64,000 nt of DNA from Xanthomarina arctica (GTDB taxonomy: Bacteria; Bacteroidota; Bacteroidia; Flavobacteriales; Flavobacteriaceae), in assembly GCF_014638915.1 (NCBI RefSeq), contig NZ_BMFQ01000001.1:1253142-1317141 (forward strand), in the 5' to 3' direction. The notes under the pieces are model-generated. The model ran no database searches and was not told where the DNA came from. It saw nothing but the letters and a program-made list of their open reading frames with translations. This document shows positions 42,618-52,400 of this stretch, one piece after another (the stretch's first letter is position 1; every line of letters starts with the position of its first letter). The translations under genes were made by a program, and so were the position numbers.

Positions 42618-45600
42618 ATGAAAAGAAAAATTACTTTTAAATCAATCCTTAATATTAAATCGGTTAAACCATTCATGGTTCTGGTTTTATTATTTATAAC
42701 TGGGAATTTTTATGCCCAAGTTACAACAGATGTGTTTCCTTCTAGAATAACCACCAGAGCAACGGTGTCTATTATTGGTAGCGGTTTCACACCTAGTACA
42801 ACTATTTCTGTTAGTGGAATATCTCTTACAGGGGGAAGTGTTACTTATATTAGTCCTACAGAGATGTCTTTTAAAGTATCTCATTCAGGAACTACGGATG
42901 TAACTGGAAATTTAACTGTTGGAGGTGTTGCAACTGGATTAACAATTGATTATGTTGCTCCAACATTAAAAACTTTGAAAAATGGTCCAACTAGTAATGT
43001 GACTAAAATTACTGAACTCTTTACCACATATAATGGATTTTGGAGATCTTCACAATGGAAAGCAGATCCAAGTGATATGAGTTTATGGCCTAATACAGGA
43101 CATGACGTTTTAGCATTTACCTATAATGGTATTACTTATTCTACTGGAGTAGATGATGCTGTCTTAACTGCTAATGGTGTAACATTTGATTCTCAATTAT
43201 TCTATGCTTACACTACAAATGGTGTAGATGGTACAACACAGCCTAGCAATTATTTAGCAATGGCAGATTTGATAGATGGACAAGTAAATGAAGGGACAGC
43301 TATTACTTCACCGGAAATTGCTGGTACAACTATTTACGATGCTATTACAGATGGAGTTAACGGATTAAATATAGGAACTGGTGTTACTAATTTTAATCAA
43401 ACATCAGATGTTCAGTTTTTTAGTGCTGGAGGTCAAATTGGTGCAGTTGATGATGACATGCCAGATTTTTTAATATCACAAATTGCTATGGCTGGAAGTA
43501 CAGATGTGTATTTTTATGCAGATGCAGCAGGTAACGTCGTAGGAAGACCTATTAAAATTACCATTTCAGAAGAAGCAGATCTTCAAGGAGATGCATTAAT
43601 TGCTAAATGGCGTTTAGATTTATATAATTTCCGAAATGGAATTAATTATGGTTTAGCAACTCCTACATCAAGAGCTTTCTCAGCAAATGAAACGCGTCCT
43701 TTACGTATGGTAGCATTTCGTATGGATGAATTTGAAATTACAGCTAGCAATGTAGCAGATATTAATAATGTGAATATGGTAGCTGGTGGAACAGCCGATC
43801 TTGCTTTTTTAGCTTATAATAGAGGTTCGTTTGATATTAAAACACCTGTGTTTGAGCAATTCCCTGTTTCAAGATTTGTATGTAGTATTCCAAGCACTTC
43901 AGATATTACATTTACAGCTACTGGAATTGTTTCTGGCGGAGCTACAGGAGATCCACAGGAAACTTTAACTTATCAGTGGTATAAATATAATACTTTGATT
44001 CCTGGTGCTACTAATAGCACTTATACACTTACAGACGATATTGAGCAAGCAGATTTAGCAACTTATAAGGTTAGAATTACAAATGCTTTTGGATCTGTTG
44101 TTGCTTCGGCTGGTTTAGTTCAAGGTGGTACGCCAACTTTCTGGGATGGGTCAACTTGGCAATTGCCTCCAAGTTACATAGCAGCTGGAATAACAGTTGA
44201 TGATCAAGATAGAAATTTGGTCTTTTCAGAGAATTATAATCAATCTGAAGATTTAGAAGGATGTGATTGTTTAGTTCCTTCTGGAAGTAATGTTACTATC
44301 CCTTCAGGAACTACGCTTAAGCTTTTAAAAAATGTTGTTGTAGAGTCTGGAGGAACCTTAACAATAAAAGATGATGCAAGTCTAATTCAAACGGAAAATG
44401 TTTCAGTAAATGCAAATGTTGGTTCAATAAGAGTTGAGCGCGAAACAACAGGTTTACATGCAGACGATTTTATTGTTTGGTCTTCACCTGTTAATACTTT
44501 TGATGTTGCCGGAATTACAAATCCTTATACAACTTCAGTTTTTCAATATGATATAAACGATATTAATACTGATGGTACAGCTGGAAATTGGGTTGCCGCT
44601 TCAGGTAACATGGTTATAGGTGAAGGATATAGTGTTCAAGTACCTAGTGAGTATGTAACTTCAGGATTTACAGCAACTTTTCAAGGAACACCTAGAAATG
44701 GTGCGATTGATGTAGCTGTTTTTAAATCTCCTACAGCAACGCAACCTGAAGAAGAAAGCAGACATTGGAACTTAATAGGAAATCCTTACCCTTCTGCTAT
44801 AAATGTAGATGAGTTTTTAGCTAACAATATGGAATTGGATGGTAATGTTAGACTTTGGTCTCAAGGAATTCCAAATACAAACATCTCTTCTAGTCCTTTT
44901 TATACAGGTGTAGAATATAATTATGGAGATCAATACGTAACTTATAACCGTACTGGTTCAACTCCAAACGTTTTTGGTGGGAATATAGCTTCTGGTCAAG
45001 GATTCTTTGTTCAAGTAAGCGAAGCTTCGCCTGTATCTTCTACTGTGAATTTTCAAAACAGTTTAAGATTTGATGATGCAGGAAATGCATACAGCAATTC
45101 TAACTTCTTGAGTACTGATGAAACGTCAACAGTAGATAATGCAAACAAAGATTTAGTTTGGTTAAGTTTAGTAGATGCAAGTAACACGTCTTCAGTAGCT
45201 TTAGTTGGTTATGTGTCTGGTGCTACAAATGGTGTAGATCGTTTATATGACGCCTTAGCAGATGGTAATGAATTAAGTATCTATTCAAATGTATCAAATT
45301 CTAAGATGGCTATTCAAGGGCGTTCATTACCGTTTGATGAAGCTGATACGGTTTCATTAGGAGTTGATATTCCAGAAAATGGTGTGTACTCAATTGGTAT
45401 CGATCATTTAAATGGTGATGTTTTTGTTACTCAAGAAGTAGGAATCTATCTTGAAGATACTGTTCTTGATGTTACTCACGATTTAAGAATGCAACCATAT
45501 AGCTTTACAGGAACAGCTGGTACAACTTTAGATCGCTTTATATTGAAATATACTGCACCACTTTCTGTAGAAGCTTATGACCTTGCTGATACGTTTGTCT

Positions 45601-45809
45601 TTGTTAAAAACAATGAGTTGTTTGTTAAATCTTCAACTAATATCAAATCGATTGAAGTTTATGATATAACAGGAAAACAAATTACTGTTTATTCAGCAGA
45701 TGGAAATGACACACGTTTTACAGCTCCATTTAATTTTTCTAGAGGTATTTACCTTACAACTATTAAAATGACGAATGGTGTAGTTGTTACCAAAAAGTTG
45801 ATTAACTAA
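42618..45809 (+). CDS. T9SS-exported multidomain protein, paralogue 3
   Basis: This is a 1063-residue paralogue of the two preceding genes. It has a signal peptide with a longer basic start (MKRKITFKSILNIKSVKPF, then FMVLVLLFITGNFYAQ), an IPT/TIG-like domain (VFPSRITTRATVSIIGSGF), the YSTGVDDAVLT and GTGVTNFN domain, an Ig-like domain (YQWYKYNTLIPGATNSTYTL), GGTPTFWDGSTW, the Cys pair LEGCDCLVPSG, HWNLIGNPYPSAIN and a T9SS sorting end (SIEVYDITGKQITVYSA ... KKLIN). It is clearly homologous along its whole length but lacks the near-identical DNA blocks that 1 and 2 share, so it is the oldest split. Function unknown; an extracellular adhesion or matrix role is a guess from the domains. Confidence 0.85.
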   Translation: MKRKITFKSILNIKSVKPFMVLVLLFITGNFYAQVTTDVFPSRITTRATVSIIGSGFTPSTTISVSGISLTGGSVTYISPTEMSFKVSHSGTTDVTGNLTVGGVATGLTIDYVAPTLKTLKNGPTSNVTKITELFTTYNGFWRSSQWKADPSDMSLWPNTGHDVLAFTYNGITYSTGVDDAVLTANGVTFDSQLFYAYTTNGVDGTTQPSNYLAMADLIDGQVNEGTAITSPEIAGTTIYDAITDGVNGLNIGTGVTNFNQTSDVQFFSAGGQIGAVDDDMPDFLISQIAMAGSTDVYFYADAAGNVVGRPIKITISEEADLQGDALIAKWRLDLYNFRNGINYGLATPTSRAFSANETRPLRMVAFRMDEFEITASNVADINNVNMVAGGTADLAFLAYNRGSFDIKTPVFEQFPVSRFVCSIPSTSDITFTATGIVSGGATGDPQETLTYQWYKYNTLIPGATNSTYTLTDDIEQADLATYKVRITNAFGSVVASAGLVQGGTPTFWDGSTWQLPPSYIAAGITVDDQDRNLVFSENYNQSEDLEGCDCLVPSGSNVTIPSGTTLKLLKNVVVESGGTLTIKDDASLIQTENVSVNANVGSIRVERETTGLHADDFIVWSSPVNTFDVAGITNPYTTSVFQYDINDINTDGTAGNWVAASGNMVIGEGYSVQVPSEYVTSGFTATFQGTPRNGAIDVAVFKSPTATQPEEESRHWNLIGNPYPSAINVDEFLANNMELDGNVRLWSQGIPNTNISSSPFYTGVEYNYGDQYVTYNRTGSTPNVFGGNIASGQGFFVQVSEASPVSSTVNFQNSLRFDDAGNAYSNSNFLSTDETSTVDNANKDLVWLSLVDASNTSSVALVGYVSGATNGVDRLYDALADGNELSIYSNVSNSKMAIQGRSLPFDEADTVSLGVDIPENGVYSIGIDHLNGDVFVTQEVGIYLEDTVLDVTHDLRMQPYSFTGTAGTTLDRFILKYTAPLSVEAYDLADTFVFVKNNELFVKSSTNIKSIEVYDITGKQITVYSADGNDTRFTAPFNFSRGIYLTTIKMTNGVVVTKKLIN

Positions 45810-45856
45810 TCACACAATATCTAAAGGGTTAAAAATTATTAATTCTTTTAATTTCT

Positions 45857-45900
45857 AAAAGCTCTCATCAAAATTTATTTTTGATGAGAGCTTTGTTGTT
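45857..45900 (+). terminator. Terminator of paralogue 3
   Basis: AAAGCTCTCATCAAAA pairs with TTTTTGATGAGAGCTTT around a short loop. This stem is unrelated in sequence to those of paralogues 1 and 2. Confidence 0.9.
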
Positions 45901-46029
45901 TTACAGGGCTAATTAAAAAGAACATTAGCATAAATTCGTGTATGATTTATTGTCTAAATATTTTTTATTTAGAATAAATATAAATAGCAAAGTTCAGTAA
46001 AGTGTACTATTAAATGATGTTTAATTTCG

Positions 46030-46037
46030 TAGATTTG
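46030..46037 (+). promoter_or_regulatory. -7 box of the nqr operon promoter (TAGATTTG)
   Basis: Perfect TAnnTTTG followed by CACC; predicts a leader of about 58 bases before nqrA. Confidence 0.65.
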
Positions 46038-46101
46038 CACCGATTTTTAATAACATTGAAAATCTGAATCACACTTACTATTAACAAATAGATTTATAAA
46101 T

Positions 46102-47457
46102 ATGTCAAACGACATTAAGATTAAAAAAGGTCTGGATATTAAACTTAAAGGTGAAGCTGAAAAATCAACTGAAAACGCGATAATCAGTAACTACTGTACC
46201 TTAAGGCCAGAAGATTTCCATGGAGTTAATCCTAAATTGTTAGTAAAAGTTGGAGCTAAAGTAAAAGCAGGAGAAGCTGTTTTTTATGATAAATCCAATG
46301 AAGCTGTAAAATTTGCTTCTCCTGTTTCTGGCGAAGTTTTAGAGGTCTTGCGTGGTGAGAAAAGAAAATTATTAGCTATTAGAATTCAGGCAGATAAAGA
46401 GCAGGTTTTTCAAGATTTTGGAAAACTTGATGTAAATTCTGCGAATGCTGAAGCTATTAAAGCCCGTTTATTAGAAGCTGGTTGTTGGCCATTTGTAAAG
46501 CAACGTCCTTATGATGTTATTGCAAATCCAAACAAAGCACCAAAGGCTATTTTTATTTCGGCTTATGCATCAGCTCCTTTAGCTGCAGATTTAGATTATA
46601 CTTTAAAAGGAAAAGAAGCAGAACTTCAGGCAGCCGTTTTAGCATTAGGTAAATTAACCGAAGGTCAAGTACATGTGTCTGTAGCTAAAGATGGTTCTTC
46701 ACCATTAGCTGGTTTATCAGGAATTACTTTACATAAAGTTTCTGGTCCACATCCTTCTGGGAATGTTGGAACACAGATTAACAAAATAGATCCTGTAAAT
46801 AAAGGCGAAGTTGTTTGGACAATAAGCGCTCAAGATCTAGTTATTATTGGAGAATTACTGTTAACCGGTAAATTCAATGCAGAACGTATTGTTGCAATGG
46901 CTGGTTCTTCAATAAAAAAACCAAGATATTTTAAAACCAAAATTGGTAGCGAAATTGCAACCATGGTTTACGATAACGGGATAGAAAAAGATAGTAACGA
47001 TCGTATTATCTCTGGAAATGTTTTAAGTGGAAAACAAATAAAACCAGATGGTAATTTAGATTATTACAGCAATATTATTACAGTAATTCCAGAAGGAGAC
47101 GATTATGAATTGTTTGGATGGAACAAACCTGTATTTAATAAAATATCGACCTCAAGAGCACTAACTTTTTCTTGGTTAACACCAAATAAGAAATTCGAAT
47201 TAGATACCAACACAAATGGGGAACATAGAAATTTTGTGTTAACAGGTAATTACGAACAAGTATTTCCTTTAGATATTTATCCGTTACAAATACTAAAAGC
47301 TTGCATGTATAGCGATTTAGACGAAATGGAAGCTTTAGGGATGTACGAGGTTGCACCTGAGGATTTTGCTCTAACAGAATTTGTTTGTGTGTCTAAGCAA
47401 CCACATCAAGATATTATTAGAAGAGGTTTAGACGTAATGATTAAAGAAATAGGATAA
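46102..47457 (+). CDS. nqrA: Na+-translocating NADH:quinone reductase subunit A
   Basis: NqrA is the peripheral, cytoplasm-facing subunit of the sodium pump that oxidises NADH and reduces menaquinone. The sequence starts DIKIKKGLDIKLKGEAEK and has TLRPEDFHGVNPKLLVKVGAKVKAG (a biotinyl-lipoyl-like hammerhead) and the KAIFISAYASAPLAADLDY block. GGPHP-like SGPHPSGNVGTQINKIDP is the most conserved NqrA motif. Its 451 residues are normal. It is the first gene of nqrABCDEF. Confidence 0.95.
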   Translation: MSNDIKIKKGLDIKLKGEAEKSTENAIISNYCTLRPEDFHGVNPKLLVKVGAKVKAGEAVFYDKSNEAVKFASPVSGEVLEVLRGEKRKLLAIRIQADKEQVFQDFGKLDVNSANAEAIKARLLEAGCWPFVKQRPYDVIANPNKAPKAIFISAYASAPLAADLDYTLKGKEAELQAAVLALGKLTEGQVHVSVAKDGSSPLAGLSGITLHKVSGPHPSGNVGTQINKIDPVNKGEVVWTISAQDLVIIGELLLTGKFNAERIVAMAGSSIKKPRYFKTKIGSEIATMVYDNGIEKDSNDRIISGNVLSGKQIKPDGNLDYYSNIITVIPEGDDYELFGWNKPVFNKISTSRALTFSWLTPNKKFELDTNTNGEHRNFVLTGNYEQVFPLDIYPLQILKACMYSDLDEMEALGMYEVAPEDFALTEFVCVSKQPHQDIIRRGLDVMIKEIG

Positions 47458-47467
47458 TTATATAACC

Positions 47468-48667
47468 ATGGGTTTAAAAAACACATTACATAATTTAAAA
47501 GAAAAGTATAAAGGAACCAAGATGGCTCCAGCGTTTAACGCTCTACATACTTTTTTATACTTGCCAAATGAGACCACACATAATGGAACTCATATTAAAG
47601 TAGCAGACGATTTAAAACGTACCATGAACATAGTTATTATGGCTATGGTTCCATGTTTGATATTTGGAATATTCAATGCAGGGTATCAGCATTTTGAAGC
47701 TTTCGGTACGCCAGTGGAATTTTTATCGTGGGACGCTTTTTACATTGGGATAATAAAAATATTACCTCTACTAATTGTTTCTTACGGAGTAGGTTTAGGG
47801 ATCGAATTTTTATTCGCTATCGTTAAAAAACACGAAGTAGAAGAAGGATATTTAGTAACCGGTATGTTAGTGCCTCTTATTGTTCCTATAGATACACCAC
47901 TTTGGATGTTAGCTGTTGCAGTTGCATTTGGTGTTGTTATTGGAAAAGAAGTATTTGGTGGTACTGGAATGAATATCTTAAATCCGGCTTTAACTATTAG
48001 AGCCTTTTTATTCTTTGCTTATCCAACTTGGATGTCTGGAGATAAAGTTTGGATTGAAGGAGCTGTTGAAAGAGATCAATTAATTGCCGCAGGTGAAAAA
48101 TTAGATGCTGTTTCAGGAGAAACTATTCTAGGGACTTTAGCACAAGGCAAAGCAGTTGGCCACGATATTATGGATATGTTCTTAGGGTTTATTCCTGGTT
48201 CTATTGGAGAAACATCAACCATACTCATCATATTAGGTGGGTTATTCTTGATCTTTACTAAAATAGGAAGCTGGAGAATCATGCTATCTTCAGTAGTTGG
48301 AGCTATCACTATGGGACTTATTTTTAATGGTCTTGTCAATGCTGAGGTTATAACGGAAGGAAGTAAGTTTTTCGGATTAATGAGTACACCTTTTTGGCAA
48401 CATCTAATTATTGGTGGTTTTGCTTTTGGAACTGTTTTTATGGCAACAGATCCAGTTACAGCATCTCAAACAAATAAAGGAAAATGGATTTATGGTTTCT
48501 TAATAGGATTTTTGTCTATCATGATTCGTGTCTTTAATCCAGCCTATCCAGAAGGTGTTATGTTAGCTATTCTGTTAATGAACGTATTTGCACCAACTAT
48601 CGATCATTATGTGGTTCAAGGAAATGTGAAACAAAGAATGAAACGTCTTAAAGTTAAAAATGCCTAA
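47468..48667 (+). CDS. nqrB: Na+-translocating NADH:quinone reductase subunit B
   Basis: NqrB is the main membrane subunit, related to RnfD, with about ten membrane segments; it carries a covalently bound FMN and takes part in sodium passage. The FMN attachment motif appears as DAVSGET with Thr219 as the acceptor; the usual alanine of SGAT is Glu here. Other parts are VIGKEVFGGTGMNILNPALTIRAFLFFAYPTWMSGD and FMATDPVTASQTNKGKWIYG. It follows nqrA by ten bases and precedes nqrC by two. Length 399 residues. Confidence 0.95.
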   Translation: MGLKNTLHNLKEKYKGTKMAPAFNALHTFLYLPNETTHNGTHIKVADDLKRTMNIVIMAMVPCLIFGIFNAGYQHFEAFGTPVEFLSWDAFYIGIIKILPLLIVSYGVGLGIEFLFAIVKKHEVEEGYLVTGMLVPLIVPIDTPLWMLAVAVAFGVVIGKEVFGGTGMNILNPALTIRAFLFFAYPTWMSGDKVWIEGAVERDQLIAAGEKLDAVSGETILGTLAQGKAVGHDIMDMFLGFIPGSIGETSTILIILGGLFLIFTKIGSWRIMLSSVVGAITMGLIFNGLVNAEVITEGSKFFGLMSTPFWQHLIIGGFAFGTVFMATDPVTASQTNKGKWIYGFLIGFLSIMIRVFNPAYPEGVMLAILLMNVFAPTIDHYVVQGNVKQRMKRLKVKNA

Positions 48668-48669
48668 CT

Positions 48670-49416
48670 ATGGAAAAGAGAACAGATAAAAATTCATACA
48701 CCATTATTTTTGCCATAGGAATGGTATTAGTAGTTGGTTCCTTATTAGCTTATGCTTCTTCATCTTTAAAGGATAGAATTACTACTAATAGAGAATTGGA
48801 AATGCAACAAAATATTTTGTATGCTATGGGAGTTAATGAAAATGACGATAGCAATGCTATTTTTGTATCTACCCAAGAAGCACCAAAATTATTTTCAGAG
48901 TATATAACAGAGCAATTAGTTATTCAAGGTGATAATGTTACTGAAGATAATAAAGCTTATTTAATAGATGTTAAAAAAGAGCAAACAAGAGCAAAAGCTG
49001 GCGAAGAAAGAAGATTGCCTTTATTTATTGGAGAAAAAGAAGGACAGACGTTCTATATTGTTCCAATAAGAGGTAAAGGTCTTTGGGATGCTATTTGGGC
49101 TTACGTAGCTTTGGATGACAATTTGGTTGTACAAGGTGTGTTTTTCGATCATAAAGGAGAAACTGCTGGTCTTGGAGCAAACATCAATAAACGTTTCTTT
49201 ATGGACGATTTTATTGGAGAAGACTTAATGCATGATGGGAAATTTAAAGGGATTGCTGTTGCAAAAGGTAATGCAGATCCTTTAAATATAGACAAAACTG
49301 ATAATGAAGTAGATGCCATTGCAGGTGCTACTATTACTGGTGATGGTGTTTCTGCCATGCTAAAAAGCGAACTGAAACTATACGTGCCTTATTTTAAAAA
49401 CTTAAAAAATAATTAA
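48670..49416 (+). CDS. nqrC: Na+-translocating NADH:quinone reductase subunit C
   Basis: NqrC is anchored by one N-terminal membrane segment (YTIIFAIGMVLVVGSLLAYAS) and has a periplasmic FMN domain. The flavinylation motif is DAIAGATIT, with Thr221 expected to be esterified to FMN by ApbE (encoded at 55.8 kb). Upstream, GLWDAIWAYVALDDN and FFDHKGETAGLGANI are typical of the FMN-binding domain. Length 248 residues. Confidence 0.95.
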   Translation: MEKRTDKNSYTIIFAIGMVLVVGSLLAYASSSLKDRITTNRELEMQQNILYAMGVNENDDSNAIFVSTQEAPKLFSEYITEQLVIQGDNVTEDNKAYLIDVKKEQTRAKAGEERRLPLFIGEKEGQTFYIVPIRGKGLWDAIWAYVALDDNLVVQGVFFDHKGETAGLGANINKRFFMDDFIGEDLMHDGKFKGIAVAKGNADPLNIDKTDNEVDAIAGATITGDGVSAMLKSELKLYVPYFKNLKNN

Positions 49417-49419
49417 ACT

Positions 49420-50064
49420 ATGGGACTTTTATCAAAAAAAGATGCCAAATTAATAATAGATCCTTTAGCAGACGATAACCCAATTACTATTCAAGTTCTT
49501 GGTATTTGTTCCGCTTTAGCAATTACTGCAGAACTAAAAGCGTCATTAGTTATGGCCATCTCAGTAATATTTGTTCTTGGAATGGGTAACGTAGTTATTT
49601 CATTAATGCGAAATATTATTCCTTCTAAAATTAGAATTATCGTACAACTTATTGTAGTTGCTACTTTAGTAATTATAGTAGATTTAGTGCTAAAAGCTTT
49701 TGCTTACGAACTAAGTAAAACACTTTCTGTATTTGTGGGATTAATTATTACTAACTGTATCATTATGGGACGTTTTGAAGCTTTTGCTTTAGGAAATGGT
49801 CCTTGGCGTTCTTTTCTTGATGGAATAGGAAACGCTTTAGGATATGGTGTTATTTTAATTATTGTTGGATTCTTTAGAGAATTATTAGGTTCTGGAACCT
49901 TATTTGGATTTCCTGTATTAGGAGACCCAATAGCAAAAACTGGATTGTACTCAACTGGTTACGAAAATAATGGATTTATGATTATGCCACCAATGGCGTT
50001 AATAGTTGTAGGTATTATTATTTGGGTACAACGTAGTAGAAATAAAGCATTAATAGAAGACTAA
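49420..50064 (+). CDS. nqrD: Na+-translocating NADH:quinone reductase subunit D
   Basis: NqrD is a six-helix membrane subunit with inverted topology relative to NqrE; the two form the sodium path and hold an iron centre between them. Landmarks are PITIQVLGICSALAITAELKASLVMAISV, the cysteine segment VGLIITNCIIMGRFEAFALGNGPWRSFLDGIGN and GFFRELLGSGTLFG. It starts three bases after nqrC; the next gene, nqrE, is unusually far (73 bases). Confidence 0.95.
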   Translation: MGLLSKKDAKLIIDPLADDNPITIQVLGICSALAITAELKASLVMAISVIFVLGMGNVVISLMRNIIPSKIRIIVQLIVVATLVIIVDLVLKAFAYELSKTLSVFVGLIITNCIIMGRFEAFALGNGPWRSFLDGIGNALGYGVILIIVGFFRELLGSGTLFGFPVLGDPIAKTGLYSTGYENNGFMIMPPMALIVVGIIIWVQRSRNKALIED

Positions 50065-50137
50065 TAAGTAAACAGTGTTCAGTCACAAATTACAGTATAT
50101 ACTGTTAACTGAGACTGCGACTGAAAACTAAAAGAAT
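50065..50137. repeat. Palindromic repeat between nqrD and nqrE
   Basis: The spacer is made of AACAGTGTTCAGTC, ACAGTATATACTGT and CTGAGACTGCGACTGAAAACT, giving CAGT/ACTG pairings over most of its length. All other spacers in this operon are 1-10 bases. It looks like an inserted dispersed intergenic repeat. Confidence 0.55.
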
Positions 50138-50911
50138 ATGGAACATATAGAATTATTTTTCAAATCGATATTTATAGATAACATGGTATTTTCAGTATTC
50201 CTGGGAATGTGTTCTTACCTTGCTGTATCTAAAAAAGTAAAAACAGCTGTAGGTCTAGGTGCTGCAGTTATTTTTGTATTAGCTATAACAGTACCTTTAA
50301 ACTGGTTGTTAGATCAGTATTTATTGCAACCAGGAGCTTTAGTATGGCTAGGACCTGAGTATGCAGATTACGATTTAAGTTTCTTATCTTTTATTATGTT
50401 TATTGCTACCATTGCAACTATGGTACAGTTAGTAGAAATAATTGTTGAGAAGTTTTCACCGTCATTATATAATTCACTTGGTATTTTCTTACCGCTTATT
50501 GCTGTAAACTGTGCCATCTTAGGAGGATCATTATTTATGCAATCTCGAGAAATTGCTACTTTAGGTTTAGCAACAACTTACGGAATTGGTTCTGGTATTG
50601 GATGGTTTTTAGCCATTCTTGCAATTGCGGCTATTCGCGAGAAAATTAGATATTCAAATGTTCCTGCTCCTTTAAGAGGCTTAGGAATTACATTTATTAT
50701 TACAGGTTTAATGGCTATTGGTTTTATGAGTTTTGGTGGTATGCTAACTGGAGGAGATGATGAAGTTTCTGCTGAAATCGAAACTGTGGAGGTTATTGAA
50801 CAATCAGAAACTAATGTAGAAACACTAGTTGAAGATGATAATATTGAAGACGAAAATGACATGTCTATTAACGAAGACAAAACATTAGCTAACAACACAA
50901 TAAAAGAGTAA
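50138..50911 (+). CDS. nqrE: Na+-translocating NADH:quinone reductase subunit E with acidic tail
   Basis: NqrE is the partner of NqrD in the membrane core. The conserved part, about residues 1-203, has [32 protein letters not shown], the cysteine segment [17 protein letters not shown] and [23 protein letters not shown]. After GFMSFGGM it continues for about 50 residues with a strongly acidic tail rich in Glu, Asp, Val and Asn (for example [11 protein letters not shown]). Vibrio NqrE, at about 200 residues, ends near the last helix. The tail reaches to one base before nqrF. Confidence 0.93.
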   Translation: MEHIELFFKSIFIDNMVFSVFLGMCSYLAVSKKVKTAVGLGAAVIFVLAITVPLNWLLDQYLLQPGALVWLGPEYADYDLSFLSFIMFIATIATMVQLVEIIVEKFSPSLYNSLGIFLPLIAVNCAILGGSLFMQSREIATLGLATTYGIGSGIGWFLAILAIAAIREKIRYSNVPAPLRGLGITFIITGLMAIGFMSFGGMLTGGDDEVSAEIETVEVIEQSETNVETLVEDDNIEDENDMSINEDKTLANNTIKE

Positions 50912-50912
50912 C

Positions 50913-52223
50913 ATGATAGTATTAGCAGCAGGTACCTTAGGAACAATCATAATAACAGTAGTCGCTTTCTTAATAATTACATTGTTATTAGTTGCGTTGT
51001 TATTAGTGGTAAAACAAAAATTATCCCCATCTGGTCCAGTAAAAATTACTATCAATGGAGAAAAGACAATAGAGGTATCATCTGGTGGAAGTTTATTATC
51101 CACCTTGAGTTCAGAAAAAATATTTTTACCATCGGCTTGTGGTGGTGGTGGAACATGTATCCAATGTGAATGTCATGTATTATCTGGTGGAGGTGAAGCA
51201 CTTCCTACAGAAACGCCTCACTTTACACGTAAAGAATTACAACATGGTGCACGTTTATCTTGTCAGGTAAAAGTAAAACAAGACATGGAAATAACCATTC
51301 CAGAAGAAGTTTTCGGAATTAAAAAATGGGAAGCAACTGTTGTAAGAAATTATAATGTTGCCTCATTTATTAAGGAATTTGTTGTAGAGATACCTGAAGA
51401 TATGGGTTACAAAGCTGGAGGTTATATTCAAATAGAAATTCCTGAGTGTACTGTAAAGTTCGAAGATATGGACATAACAGCACATCCAGAAGAACACGAA
51501 ACACCTGATAAATTTCAAGCAGAATGGGACAAGTTTAAACTTTGGCCTTTAGTAATGAAGAATACAGAAGTTGTTGAGCGTGCTTATTCTATGGCTTCTT
51601 ATCCTGCAGAAGGACGTGAAATTATGTTAAATGTACGTATTGCAACTCCTCCTTTTGATCGCGCTAAAGGTGGTTGGGCAGATTTGAATCCAGGTATCGC
51701 ATCATCTTATATTTTCAATCAGAAAAAAGGTGACAAAGTAATAATTTCTGGACCTTATGGAGAATTCTTCATTAATGAATCAGAAAGTGAGATGTTATAT
51801 GTTGGTGGAGGTGCAGGAATGGCACCAATGCGTTCACACTTATATCACTTATTCAGAACCTTAAAAACAGGAAGAAAAGTAACTTATTGGTATGGTGGTC
51901 GTTCTAAGCGTGAGTTGTTTTACTTAGAGCATTTCCGTGAATTAGAAAAAGACTTCCCTAACTTTAAATTCTACTTAGCTTTATCGGAGCCTGCTCCTGA
52001 AGATAATTGGAAAGTAAAAGAGAATATTGATGCTCCTGGAGATGGATTTGTAGGGTTTATTCACAATTGTGTTATCGACAACTATTTAAATCTGCATGAA
52101 ACACCAGAAGATATAGAATTATATTTCTGTGGACCTCCTTTAATGAATAAAGCAGTTCAAAAAATGGGTGAAGACTTTGGAATTCCAGATGAGCATATTA
52201 GATTTGATGACTTTGGAGGCTAA
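50913..52223 (+). CDS. nqrF: Na+-translocating NADH:quinone reductase subunit F
   Basis: NqrF is the electron input subunit that oxidises NADH. One N-terminal membrane segment (residues 5-33) is followed by a 2Fe-2S ferredoxin domain with [16 protein letters not shown] and LSCQV as the four cysteine ligands. A ferredoxin reductase FAD domain follows ([13 protein letters not shown]), then an NADH domain ([49 protein letters not shown]). Length 436 residues. Last gene of the operon; terminator follows. Confidence 0.95.
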   Translation: MIVLAAGTLGTIIITVVAFLIITLLLVALLLVVKQKLSPSGPVKITINGEKTIEVSSGGSLLSTLSSEKIFLPSACGGGGTCIQCECHVLSGGGEALPTETPHFTRKELQHGARLSCQVKVKQDMEITIPEEVFGIKKWEATVVRNYNVASFIKEFVVEIPEDMGYKAGGYIQIEIPECTVKFEDMDITAHPEEHETPDKFQAEWDKFKLWPLVMKNTEVVERAYSMASYPAEGREIMLNVRIATPPFDRAKGGWADLNPGIASSYIFNQKKGDKVIISGPYGEFFINESESEMLYVGGGAGMAPMRSHLYHLFRTLKTGRKVTYWYGGRSKRELFYLEHFRELEKDFPNFKFYLALSEPAPEDNWKVKENIDAPGDGFVGFIHNCVIDNYLNLHETPEDIELYFCGPPLMNKAVQKMGEDFGIPDEHIRFDDFGG

Positions 52224-52247
52224 TGGTATAATAATTAGTCTTTTAAT

Positions 52248-52282
52248 AAAAAATGCTCCTATAACCATAGGAGCATTTTTTG
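52248..52282 (+). terminator. Terminator of the nqr operon
   Basis: AAAAATGCTCCTAT and ATAGGAGCATTTTT pair around AACC, followed by T residues. Confidence 0.9.
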
Positions 52283-52335
52283 TTTTACCTGAATTAATAC
52301 TGATAAATTATGGATAATTTATAAGAGGTTTAACA

Positions 52336-52375
52336 TTTTTGGTGTTTAATTTTTACCAAAAATGAATTATATTCG
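52336..52375 (+). promoter_or_regulatory. Promoter region of the M43 protease gene
   Basis: TTTTTGGT (52336-52343) and ACCAAAAA (52355-52362) form an 8-bp inverted repeat directly upstream of TATATTCG (52368-52375), a -7 box with one difference. The repeat could be an operator. Confidence 0.45.
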
Positions 52376-52400
52376 GAACCTTAAATAAAAATAGATAAAC

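Noticed and set aside
35096-45809. The three paralogues as a phase-variable or silent-cassette system
   Set aside because: Each copy has a full signal peptide, sorting domain, upstream box and terminator. There are no site-specific recombinase sites or invertible segments.
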